From Sipunculus nudus (taxonomy: Eukaryota > Annelida > Sipuncula > Golfingiida > Sipunculidae): a stretch of 64,000 nt of DNA. The first letter of the stretch is position 1. Each line of letters begins with the position of its first letter. Shown piece by piece: positions 11,230-22,351 of the stretch. Position numbers and translations under genes: made by a program. Where the stretch lies: NCBI GenBank assembly GCA_026874595.1, contig CM049314.1, forward strand, positions 74,414,300 to 74,478,299, written 5' to 3'. The notes under the pieces were generated by a model that searched no databases, was not told where the DNA came from, and saw only the letters and a list, made by a program, of their open reading frames with translations.

Positions 11230-11935
11230 ACACGGGGCCATTATGAACATTTCAGAACCAGCAAATGTTAAAGAGCTACAGTCCTTCCTAGGAGCAGCAA
11301 ACTTTTACCTTAAGTTTGTTCCATTCTACGCTCCAACCGCAGACCCACTGCGCAAGTAACTTCGCCAAAATTAACCATGGGAATGAAAAGAACCACAGTG
11401 GAATGCTGTAGAATCACTGAAGTCACAAATCTGTTCGCCTCCAGGGCTTGCACATTTTGACCCAAACGCTGACACGTTCGTTACAACGGATGCATCAGGA
11501 TACGTACTGGGAGCAGTGCTATCTCAGGTACAAAGTGGTGAGGAAAAACCAATCGCATTAGCATCGAGAAAGCTTTCCGAAGATGAACGCAAATATTCCA
11601 CCAGCGAACGTGAAGCTCTCGCTTGCTTGTATGCATCAGAACACTGGGATATGTTTCTTTATGGGTGAAAATACACGCTACGAACTGACCACGAAGCGCT
11701 CAAATGCTCTTTGCTACATCCGGATCAGCCCACAAACAACTTCGTATCCACAGATGGGTGGATAGATTGTTCCTGTACAATTTTGACATTTTGCATATGC
11801 CTGGAACCAAGAATGTTGTTGTAGATATGTTGAGCCTGACATACCAGGCAAATAATGCTTGCAAACTTGGCACTGAGACTGATGTTTCGCTGGTGAACTT
11901 AGATGGGTTGCTTACAGCCAAAGATCTATAGAACG
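11230..11935 (+). pseudogene. Ty3/gypsy RT thumb and RNase H remnant
   Basis: From about 11450 one reads HFDPNADTFVTTDASGYVLG and AVLSQVQSGEEKPIALASRK, then KYSTSEREALACLYA, a TGA stop within MFLYG, and LRTDHEALKCSL. These are the RNase H motifs of gypsy polymerases (DASG, the E of EREAL, DHEAL). In another frame the tether continues as RIHRWVDRLFLYNFDILHMPG. Stops and frame changes disable it. Confidence 0.88.
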
Positions 11936-12790
11936 AATCAAGAGATGACCCGAAACTTCAAACTGTCGTATCTTATCTACAAAACGGATGGCCAAAGCAA
12001 GTATCTCCTGAGATCAAAGTATATGTTTTTTTTAACATGAACTGTCAGTGTTGAATGAATTCTGTGTATGTCGTAGATCACAGGCAGTAATTCCTCAAGC
12101 GCTACAAGAAAGAGTCCTTCGTGTGGCCCACCATGGACATCTTGGAATCGTCAGAATGAAACAACGCTGTAGAGAAACTGTATGGTGGTCAGGAATGTCC
12201 AAGGATATAGACAAATATGTGCGCAACTGTGAAGCATGTGCTGTAAGTAGAAAATCCGTCAGGCCGCAACAACCACCCCTACAGCCAATACCATGGCCGA
12301 CAAAACCATGGCAGACTGTCTAGATTGATATTTTCGGAGAAGTCAAAGCGCCTCCTCATCATCAGCGGTTTACGGTCGTTGTTCATGACTTGCATTCCAA
12401 ATAGCCTAAAGTTGCTACATCAGGAGAGGTTAGCTCAACGGTAATTATTAACAACCTTAAAGACTTGTTCACACGGTGGGGATTACCGGAAAACGTCATG
12501 TCCGAAAATGGACCCCAATTCACTTCTAGTGAATTCGAATCCTACTTGAAGTCTCTGGGAATTGAACATAATTTGACTTTATTGTACAACCCGCAAAGCA
12601 ATGGTGGAACTGAAAGATTCAACCAAGTACTAAAGAATGGTCTTAAGACAAACCTGCAAGAAAACAAAACTTCCGCTGAAGCCATACGCTCAATTCTAAG
12701 GAATTACAGAGTGACACCACGTGCACTAACTCAGGTACCTCCAGCTCAGTGAATGCTGAACAGAAATATCAGATTGCCATTAGACTGTCT
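11936..12790 (+). pseudogene. Ty3/gypsy integrase remnant
   Basis: The zinc-binding HHCC domain is clear at 12048-12323: VLRVAHHGHLGIVRMKQ, then WWSGMSKDIDKYVRNCEAC. A stop at 12321 precedes IDIFGE, which holds the first catalytic Asp. After another stop, the core resumes at 12465 with WGLPENVMSENGPQFTS, where the second catalytic Asp of the usual SDNGPQF motif is Glu, and with YNPQSNGGTERFNQVLKNGL, which carries the third acidic residue. The frame stops at 12750, and no chromodomain or 3' LTR could be identified. Confidence 0.92.
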
Positions 12791-13383
12791 GAAGCCTTCC
12801 AAACAAGCTGATACTGAGCAAGGGAATAAAATATTTGCATTACCGTATTCAAAATAATAAGCGCCCCGGGTGCTTTCAAAATTGGATTTTTCCAAATATG
12901 TTTTATATTCTAATAAGCTCTCCCCCCCCCCCCCCCCCAAAAAAAAAAAACCGTCCCACATCTGCCAAATACCAAAGTGCATTCCGATCATCTAACACTG
13001 CAGTTTGTGTACACTTGTTTGACTTTCAGGGCAATTAAAAAAAGATCTTTAATGATGGTTGTGTGAAGTTTTGAAAAATAATTGCTTATCCAAGTGATAC
13101 CGAATTGCAGACGATTATATTTTGTGTTGTATGCGAGTGCAAATATTGTATGAATGACTGAACTTCGAGATATCCTTTGCAGGTGAACAATTAACATTAC
13201 TGCCAACATGCACAAGCCGTTGTCTGACGCGATTGTGTGACGAGTACACGCAAGTAACTAGAATATGGGTAGTCGACAAGCGACTATGTGTATCCGCCAA
13301 AATCAGAGTAGGACGTGTTAAGTGAGGCATAGACTGAGTGGCAAGGGGAAATAGAGTTACATGTGTTACATATTAGAATGGAT
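12791..13383. other. Spacer with poly(C)/poly(A) block and partial dispersed repeat
   Basis: 12843-12880 resembles the 'gtattc...aataagcgcc' repeat at 4455-4580. A run of about 19 C followed by about 13 A lies at 12920-12951. No gene is seen. Confidence 0.5.
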
Positions 13384-14230
13384 GTCTGCCACGTAAACAT
13401 GATTGTAGGTGGCGCCACCTGTTATTTGAACGAGAAACTTTCCAAGATGTATACACATGCAAAATTTCAGGTTTAAAAGTCAAACCACTGCAAAGATATG
13501 AGTGATTTTATCCCACAGCAGGCAAACAGACGGACGCTGTGCAAAAATGGCTGCAGGTGGAGCCACCATTTTTGTGTTCGTTATAAAGCTATCCAAGGGC
13601 TACATTTGTGTAAAATTGTTTTACTTATTGGTCAAACGAGTCAGGAGATATAAGCATTAATGTCTGCAGCGTGAACGTGAATGAAGCTGGCACCACATGT
13701 CATAAAATCAAGAAAGCTATCCAGGATGTATACGCATGCCGAATTACAGGTAATTTGGTCAAACCACTGCAGAGATATGAGTGATTTTAACCCAAGGCAG
13801 ACAAACAGATGGACACTGTGCAAAAATGGCTGCAGGTGGCGCCACCATTTTGTGTAGGTTATTAAGCTATCAAAGGGCTAAATTTGTGTAAAAAAATTTT
13901 TCCTGATTGGTCGAACGGTCCCAGAGATATGAGCTTGGATGTCTGCAGCGTGAACGTGAATGTAGGTGGCGCGACCTGTCATCAAATTAAGAAAGCTATC
14001 TAGGATGTATACGCATGCCGAATTTCAGGTGAATTAGTCAAACCACTGCAGACTGCAGAGATATGAGTGATTTTAACCCAAGGCAGATGAACAGATGGAC
14101 ACTGTGCAAAAATGGCTGCAGGTGGCGCCACCATATTTTGTGTATGTTATAAAGCTACCCAAGTGCTATATTTGTACAAAAATTATTTCCTGATCGGTCA
14201 AATGGTTCCCGAGATATGTGGGTTTATGTG
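13384..14230. repeat. Tandem array, about 280-bp unit, 3 copies
   Basis: Units begin at about 13384, 13662 and 13940 with 'gtctgc(c/ag)cgtgaacgtg'. Each contains AGGTGGCGCCACC-like palindromes, the phrase 'gtcaaaccactgcagagatatgagtg' split by small changes, and 'ggacactgtgcaaaaatgg'. There is no coding content. The tail to about 14450 ends in a 'ggcggatacaatt' segment. Confidence 0.9.
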
Positions 14231-15170
14231 TTGAAGCAGACGCACAAACGGATGCTGGGCAGAGAGGAAAGGTAAGAGGTCAAGACCAATTGGCACCAAT
14301 TCATATGTGACCCGATGATTGGTGTAAGTTTCGAAAAAATCTGCCAGTAGTCTCAGAGGAGTTCTCCGGAAACGAACGCGGCGGTAGCGGCGGCGGCGGA
14401 ACCCGGTCAAAAACATAGTATCCGCAAAACTTCGTTTTGGCGGATACAATTAGTCGAGAAACTATCGCCACCCATTTGATATAACGTACCCTGCAGGACT
14501 TGTGTATCCTTGTAGAAAAATATATCGTGTCTTGATCCTTTACTCAACGTTGGTTTTTCATTTCAAATTCAGGTTCCAGTTAAAATTGAATACAAAGGAG
14601 TTTAATCGAAATCCAATGCCGTGCATGTTGCTTTGAGTGGCCCGATTAACCTCTGACTCATGACCTCTGCGTGTTTTGGAATTAACTTCCCCAAATCTGC
14701 GTAGCTGTGGAAACCGAAGCCGCAGGTCATATCCGTGGTCGATTCGACAGGTTTCATGCCTGTTGTTATTATAAGATCGCATTGACGTTTACCGCTCCCG
14801 ATACAAGGAACGTATTTTTTTTCCAGTCGTTTTAAATGAAGGTGAACAACACGTCAGGCGATATAAAAATTATCTGTGAATGAATCATTCGCATAAAGCG
14901 CGGACGTACGATACACACACGTATCAGAATTCTCGGTTAGTGGTTTTAGTAGCGAAAGTAGTCTGTGGAGGCGGGATAACTTGCATTTTATGTCATATAT
15001 ACCAGGGTATTATACAATTGTCCCCTAAAACTGCAACGATAAAGTAAAAGTTCATCTGACAGTGCAACCTGTTGATTACTGATGATTTGCAAAAAGTCAA
15101 TTGGAGCATTATTTCAACTGTAATTAGTTACATACCGCTTACATTGACAAACGCAGCATGGAGTTTGAAA
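14231..15170. other. Unassigned stretch after the 280-bp array
   Basis: It includes a CGG-rich patch ('ggcggtagcggcggcggcgg', about 14380-14399). I recognise no gene. Small frames at 14198-14449 and 14558-14782 have no domain features. Confidence 0.4.
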
Positions 15171-15174
15171 GATG

Positions 15175-15495
15175 TCTTTATTGTTTTATTTCTATTATTT
15201 CATAGAAAACTTATTAATTATGACAAATAACAAACATCAAATAAACATGGTTTATTGAATGATACATCCATATACGTACCTGAATTCCACGGGAATTACC
15301 ATCGTTAGGGGACGGACCACAAACTTATACACAACAGAGTGGTGGCGGTTTCAAACCGGCATATGGACAAAATACGCCTTTATTCTTTTATTGATATTAT
15401 TTTAAAGAAAACATAATTTGTTAGAAATTACAAACACTAAGTGAATATATTTCATTGTATTATACATCAACATACGTACCTGAATTCGCGTCATC
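15175..15495. repeat. Two-copy direct repeat, about 203-bp spacing
   Basis: The segments 15175-15290 and 15378-15493 share 'ctttatt.ttttat', 'aaattacaaac' and 'cgtacctgaattc'. On the minus strand both copies present CAG|GTACGT, a strong splice-donor consensus, at the same place. This could be a small exon duplication or chance inside a repeat. Confidence 0.5.
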
Positions 15496-15659
15496 CGATC
15501 AGCATGGCCACCTGCATGGTCGGCCTTCACGGACACAGTCAGTCAATGTAATCCATACACTTGACCAATGATTCTGTTGTGTGCAACTAATATTGTTATT
15601 ATATTAGTTGATAAAGTTGCCGGTATCTTTAAGCTTGGCAGGGAGAAATGAAAGCATTA

Positions 15660-15805
15660 CGTTGCCCCACGTTATATTGGCTATGAAAAAAAGTGAGGTT
15701 AGGAGGGCTCACCCCTAGTTTTCTTAATGTAATCTCCTCCCAAATCCGTTGGAGGCGCTTATTACGGGAAGGACGCTTTTTACGTCGTTAGCGTATTCCC
15801 TTTTT
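15660..15805 (-). repeat. Dispersed repeat with 'cgtaataagcgcc' termini (copy 2, inverted)
   Basis: This is the reverse complement of the family seen at 4455-4580: 'cccgtaataagcgcctcc', 'gggaggagattacat' and 'ggggtgagccctcc' are all recognisable. Confidence 0.7.
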
Positions 15806-15984
15806 ATCATTACATCAATTTTTTCTAGGTTTAAACATGTTACTATATACATTTACTGTATAACATAATTATGCAAATATTTCAGTTGATTCACATTTTT
15901 AAATTTCATCAAGATTTATAGCTAATAAACCTGGTTTTAAGTACCTGTCAGCAGGAAAGGGTGGTGGCAGGAAAGAAGGCATAG

Positions 15985-15987
<3 letters not shown>

Positions 15988-16022
<35 letters not shown>

Positions 16023-16027
16023 GAGAG

Positions 16028-16058
<31 letters not shown>

Positions 16059-16110
16059 GAGCAAGAAAGAGAGAGCTAGACTGTCATGGAGAGAAAGAGA
16101 GCTAGACTGC

Positions 16111-16138
<28 letters not shown>
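15988..16138. repeat. (AG)n-rich microsatellite, interrupted
   Basis: Long GA runs are interrupted by 'gctagactg' spacers; two blocks are visible, about 15988-16070 and 16108-16138. Confidence 0.95.
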
Positions 16139-16141
<3 letters not shown>

Positions 16142-16500
16142 TCTCTGACTGCTAGACCAAGCATAACTAAGACACTCACAGAAGCAGTAAGCCAGGAGTG
16201 AAGGGGTTAGGAAACAGCCTGGCAAACTGTATACCACTGACTTGATGTAAACATTCAAGACATGGTGCTTGAAAACTTGAATGAAATCTACAGTTTTTGA
16301 TTAATTTGTATCAAATTACAGATTCTGACAGAAGAAATGCTTATGTGTACATGCTGTGAAAAATAAATCCACAGCATTAACAGGAAAAATTACAGTTAAC
16401 AATAACAATAAGTATTGCAACATATTTGGTGGGTTGTGGGTGTCGGGAGGGGGGGGGCTCTCGGGGAATCTAACATTTCTGCTGATATTTGTTGATCTAA

Positions 16501-18344
16501 ACAAGGAATTAACCCATAGGTCATTGCGCTCAGCTGTTATCTATGATCACAAAATATGATGAGGAAGAGGGGGTAGACAAATGCTAGTTTTCTGTGGTAA
16601 TATAAGCTGTATCATGAGATGATGGTGTTTAACCCAAGTTATATATGATTTAGATAAAATCCTTGGATATAGGGATGACGATTGATGTAATTTATAAAAA
16701 TTAAATTTGTGCTACTGTCACTGTTTTGACTTGGCCTGATGCCTGAAGTTTACACCATTGTATCAGTTTATCATGTAAATTTTTATCTCATGAGTGTTCA
16801 TTCAGTTTCAGTCAAACATAACTGTTGAGAAACATGGATATAACAATTTCAAAAATTTAAATAATGATCCTAAGTAACCGGTTTTATGGCTTTAATTTAT
16901 AACACCTATTAACATTATAGACATCATAAAGAGAACTGATTTTTTTCACATTTTTAATTTTTAAAAAAAAAATTTTATTATTTAAAAAATGAAAAGCAAT
17001 CTAAGCTGTGAAACTAATACATTTGTAAAAAATAACACTTGGATCAGAACACCCAATACATTATTCAAGGAGCAAACTGAATATGGGCATGTTTAAGTCT
17101 ATAAACTGGAATGAAGGAATTAGTAATATAAATTTTGATTATTTACACAGAATCATGTGACAGGCGATACAGCAATGAGTCTTAATGTCATTAGTCAAAC
17201 ATATTGACATCTTTAATTAGTACTTGTCTGGGTAATAATTTAAATTTTTTACATATTTTTATTTTTTTTTAATTTTGCAATAAATAAAATTAGTTTTTAT
17301 TCTAAACCAATAGTTTGCCAAACAACTCCTGGGGGGGGGGGGGGGTTGACAACTTAGACCAGCTGCAGCGACACGATCTTGGCTGGCCTGCCCAGTATGC
17401 CCAATTCAGTGGTGTATAATTAGCCTGAAAGGTCAACAAGGGTGACATACAGGTGACTGAAGAGGAGGTTCATTACAGCCATGGTCTCATAAAAACTTTA
17501 ATGAAAGCTATAGTTCTTGTCAAATTCCTTTCAATTTTCAGAGTTAAGAAGCTAAAAATCCTTACGGGAAAAAATTGTCATTTCCAGAGTTTCTATATTT
17601 TATATTTATGCTAATATCTTTAAAAATTGCAAAATTCAGATCTAATTTTTGGTATACAATTAAATCTTAGATAAATAAAGTTATATCCCTGAAAAAGTCT
17701 CTAGCTTCAACATTTCTCTTTTAAATGATTTAATATCTTTCCTGATTTTTTTACAAAGTGCATTATTTTTGGGCCCATAACCTCAAGAAATTACAGCTGT
17801 GGTGGTGAGGTCGTATTTCAAATTTTGATCACTGTTCTGTTGATACTGTTCAATTAGATTATGGTAATCCCGTTTATATATATAACCTAAGATAAAGCAC
17901 TTATTTTACCACCGCGTTTCGATTGTCCTGATTGGCTTAATTTTACCTAGCCCGAGGACATGACCTAGAATAGGCTAGATACGTGTTCCTACGCGTCAGT
18001 GTCCGCGCCTTCTGACGCATACCATACTAACTAAAACTAATGAAACTTCCTACCACAAATATTTTACCGACCTATGTTCGGTTAACAATTTATTCGGGGG
18101 GGGGGGGGGGGGTACTATCGAGCCCTATAGCTCAAAGGATAGAGGTCTAAGTGAACTTATTTCAATTTTTCAAGGCGATTTTTCATAAACCTACCCGGAT
18201 ATTGATTAACACGTTTCTAGGATTAACGGTTACGATTTGAGCCCTGCTAACGCCTGACCGGAAGGCCAGCCGCCAAGGACGAACGACGGATAAAGCGCCA
18301 TCACTATTCTTGTACCTCAGCTGACTTACAGTCAGCTGAGCTAA
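16501..18344 (+). mobile_element. Repeat family B, copy 1 (non-autonomous element)
   Basis: The 5' end 'acaaggaattaacccatagg' and 'gcgctcagctg' correspond to the better preserved AAGGGACCCATGGGTCAC...GCTCAGCTG start of other copies. The 3' end is 'cagctgacttacag' then TCAGCTGAGCTAA. A poly(G) run (17331-17345) sits at the same internal place as in copies at 26946 and 31846. There is no coding capacity. The termini share the inverted decamer GCTCAGCTGA/TCAGCTGAGC. It is followed by E-C copy 1. Confidence 0.65.
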
Positions 18345-18870
18345 TAAAACAAACGTGACCAGGTATTATTATATTTTATTTGGTATTTTGATGAGCTTTG
18401 GGGCAGTTTGAGGGGGGATTTGAAATTGAATTAAACAGTGCATGGATCTGTGGGTCACGACGGCCAGCGAAAATTTATTCTGAGAATATTTGTATAAAAT
18501 CCTAGTGGTTGTGTCGACTGTGTTGACTTTTAAAAGCTTATAGGAACTGGCCCTTGCTGGTGTCAATGAAATATTAAATATATATTCTTTTAACTTATAA
18601 AACTTTGTACTTTTATGGACTATGTCACAGATGCAGGAGTCTCATGATCAACTATTTCTAGAAGTATCATTATTTCAGAAATGTGACAGTAATATGTACA
18701 AATAATATCCATGGGAATGTATAAACGACTGTTAATTATAGAAAAAGGAAGAAAGTGGAGACTTGCTGAGGTATAAAAATACACATTTAATTTAATAAAG
18801 GGAAAATAAAATGCTGTGAAACATTTTAAAAATTTCATTTTCTAATAAGCATTAAACTAAATATCATTAA

Positions 18871-18871
<1 letters not shown>

Positions 18872-18915
<44 letters not shown>
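18872..18915. repeat. (AT)n microsatellite
   Basis: About 20 TA units inside repeat E-C. Confidence 0.95.
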
Positions 18916-18918
<3 letters not shown>

Positions 18919-19499
18919 CATTTGTAATGCATGAAAATTGTGGCCTGAAACCATCTAATAATTAATAATGCATTAAGGGGAAAAACATGATGGGTCTAAG
19001 AGTTATATGAAAGGATAAATTTGACCAACAAAGATTTGTAATGTATTTAATAATTCTAAAACAGGTGAAATATATGTCCAAATGCAAATTCAGATCATTT
19101 TAATCACTCCTCTAATAAATTATTTATGATAATGAACATAATCCATTTTATAGCTGTATACTTAAAATATCAATAGCAGAACAATTGCATCAATTCTACA
19201 CATAATTCACATAATTTGATTCACAATTCTAAACTGCATCATGCCAACAAATGTATTTACTTCTTAACCACAAAAATATATCTTATAACAAGGCCTACAG
19301 GCCTAATGTGAACCTGTAAAATGGGATATACAACAGGTATAATGCTCACATGGTAACATGCTGGACCATTATTTGAAAAGTACTTGATTACTTCTCAGGT
19401 ATATGTGTGGTATGTACATGTACAGTGCAAGTACTAAATATTTGGACCCGAGTACAAGCACCAATTACATAAACGTCACTCCTGTACTACTGACATGGA

Positions 19500-20070
19500 C
19501 GGACAGAAAAATGACTGTTAGTGGCACCACCAGTCTTATGTATTTCAGACTGCCCTCGAAGATATAGGGGCATGCGAAATGTCAGGCAAATACTTCAAAC
19601 CATTGTGCACAGATGCATGAAACCAAAACAATTGTTGGTTGCCCCACATGTCTCGTATACAGCAAGACCATTAAAGATGTATGGACATGCATAATTTCAG
19701 GCTTACATGTCAAATCACTCCTGAATAACAAACAGGGACATACACTGTGCAAAAATTATTGTAGGTGGCACTACCAGTCTAGTGTAGACGAAGCTATCCG
19801 AGATGTATAGTTATATGCACGATATCAGGGTGATATATCAAATCCCTCCTGAGAAATAAGCAGGAACAGAGACTATGCAAAAATTATTGTAGCAGGTGCC
19901 ACCAGTCTTGTTTATGACAAGGCTAACGAAGATGTATCTAGACTTGCACAATTTGAGCCTGGTACATAAAATCCCTCCCATGAAATGAGCAGGAACATAC
20001 ACTGTGCAAAAACTATTTTAGGTGGCAACACCCATCTTTTGAAAGAGAAAACCATCAAAGCTATATGGGC
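19500..20070. repeat. Tandem array, about 126-bp unit, 4-5 copies
   Basis: Successive units carry 'gtggcaccaccagtct', 'gaagatgtat.gacatgc', 'atttcaggct', 'tatcaaatccctcctgag' and 'acatacactgtgcaaaaatt'. The same unit recurs at about 28390-28680 in C copy 2. Confidence 0.85.
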
Positions 20071-22351
20071 AGGCCAAAATATCAGACCAATACCTAACAC
20101 TTCTCAGTCAGGTTTCACTCAGATGACCAAGCTCAACTGAACAAGCTTCACCCAAGCGAACAAAAACTAATTTTTAGGTGCAGCTAATATACAGATTGTA
20201 CTCTTGACCTCTACCTCAGGTTGCACTGAGTGAACGTTTCATCTGTTGCCCAAATCTGACGGTTTGCAAGAGTTGACAGTTTGCAAAGCTTCACATGGAT
20301 ACAGACTGAAACTAGGCCTGTTGTCAAATCTGAAACAGTTGGCAATCTACCAAGTTAATTAAATACAGATAAAATTTTGTCTTGTTGCCAAATCTGTTTT
20401 CACATACTGAAAGAATTTTTTTGCAATGCTTTTTTTCATGGTGACATATTCACAAGATATTTTTTCTACTAATAACTGATACCCATTAAAAGCAAAAATC
20501 AGAATACAGATATATTTTATTCATGGATTTAACTAACCCATAAGTTGGAAACGGAGATTAATTATTTATGTCCCTATTCAGCCCTGTTTATTTACACACA
20601 AAGCTCTGCTTGCTTCCTCAATAAATCTACTAGCTTTGTTTACCAAAGTGTCCCACCGTCCTTTGTCTGTCAAATAATTAATCCAAAATCATTTAAGTAA
20701 ATTTGAATAAAGGCCATCTAAGAACAATTTTTGTGTTATAGAATTTGAAACAAAAAAAATGAAGAAGAAGACTTTTGCAGCCCTAAATTTGATATAATCT
20801 TACTTGGCCACCAGACCGACTTCTGCTCTCCATGACTATACCAAAAATAAAAGAACTCGATCAATTCTGAGAACTGTGCCCTAGGCTAACTTTTGTGAAA
20901 AAAAATTAAACTTTTTAGCTTGACAGTTTCATTATGAAACACCAATGCAGAAGCTAAAATGGGCTAAAATAAGAAGGTTTGTGCCCTACAAAAACAAGTT
21001 AATGTAGGTGGCGCCAAAAAAACTGCAATTTCAAATATGAGTCATGTGAGCAACATTTGCACAAAACATGTTCCTTGCTCATGTTGTCTCTGAGATTTTT
21101 ATGTTATTATGCTTACTTGGCCAAATGACTAAGTTCAAAATCCTGTATGCAAATCCATCGAACCTAAACCATTTTTAAAAAAATAGGAGTGAGCTCATCT
21201 CTGGGATCATTTCTCTGAAATATTGAACAATTTGAACGAATGATTTCAGAGATGATTTTCAAAGGTTTTTCAGCTTTACCCCATAAAATGCAAGTCTACG
21301 CAGGTGGCGCCGTAAAAAGCTAAATCCGACAACATTTAATATGTGACTGATTTTTTAAAATAAAATAAAGAAATGCTAATCCTGTCTCTTAAATATTTAT
21401 TTTGTGGAGTTACTCGCCTCCATTTTTTAATACTAACTTAACTACGTATATGTACATCTGCAGAATTCCATTTCGGTTTCGACTATGTGACTGGGCAGTT
21501 TCAAATGCTTCCTCTCATTTAATACCTGGCATTAACCAGGCCTGGTGAACACTGCACCTGGGGCCCATGGCATGTAATCATCCCCATTGCTGGGTCATAC
21601 CACCAAGGAATACCCAGGTATTGGTATATTTGTGAGTGAAATATGGCCATAGTCCATTTAAGCCAGCAGGGCACTCATCCTGGGCTTGGGCTGACCGTAA
21701 AAATCTCACCGCCTCGGCTGAGATTCGAACGCACGGTCTCCTAGTATGAGTCCTGTGCGCTACCCCAGAGCCACGAAATTGATAATCCGCGGAAGCTGGA
21801 TGCTAGCTCCTGCTGTTCCTGAGAAATTATAGGTTAATTAACGAATGACCGGTGACCGTTGATAAAGGTGGAGCCACCAATACCTTAATTTCAAATATGA
21901 CTCATGTTACCAACATTTGCATATAATTTGGTGATGATAGCTGCAGCCGTTTCTGAGATTGCTAATTTAGTATGCCTTTTTTTTGCCAAATGACTAAGTT
22001 TAGCTTCGAGTAACTCGGCAAAAATCACCGAACTAAAATCATACGAAAAACTTGAGAAAGATTGTTTCTGGGACCATTTCCATGAAATATTTGACAATTT
22101 GGTTGGACAGTAGCGAAGGAGAAGATTTTTTAAAGGTTTTTTATGGCGTTTCCCCCATTGATCCTAAGTCAATGCAGATAGCCAAAAATAAACTCAATCT
22201 GATAGTGTTTGATATTACTCTTCCATAAAATTGGGGCTGCCAGCTCTGAAGGTTCTTGAGATAACATGGGTTAAAGTACGGACGTCGGATAACGCTGGAC
22301 AGCAAACAGATGAAGTTGCGCAATCGCATGAGCTCACAAGTTTGCAAAAAG

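Larger units (their letters stand above)
18441..22351 (+). mobile_element. Repeat family E-C, copy 1
   Basis: The start 'catggatctgtgggtcacga' resembles the B 5' end. The body includes the 126-bp tandem array at 19500-20070 and the phrase 'aacaaggcctacaggcctaa' at 19288. The 3' end reads 'caatcgcatgagctcacaag'. A second, shorter copy of the C part is at 28200-30180 and a truncated copy starts near 37717. No gene is seen. The open frames inside (for example 21891-22097) recur only as repeat sequence. Confidence 0.65.

Noticed and set aside
16076-16258. Minus-strand frame with Leu-Ser repeats
   Set aside because: It is the translated (AG)n microsatellite.
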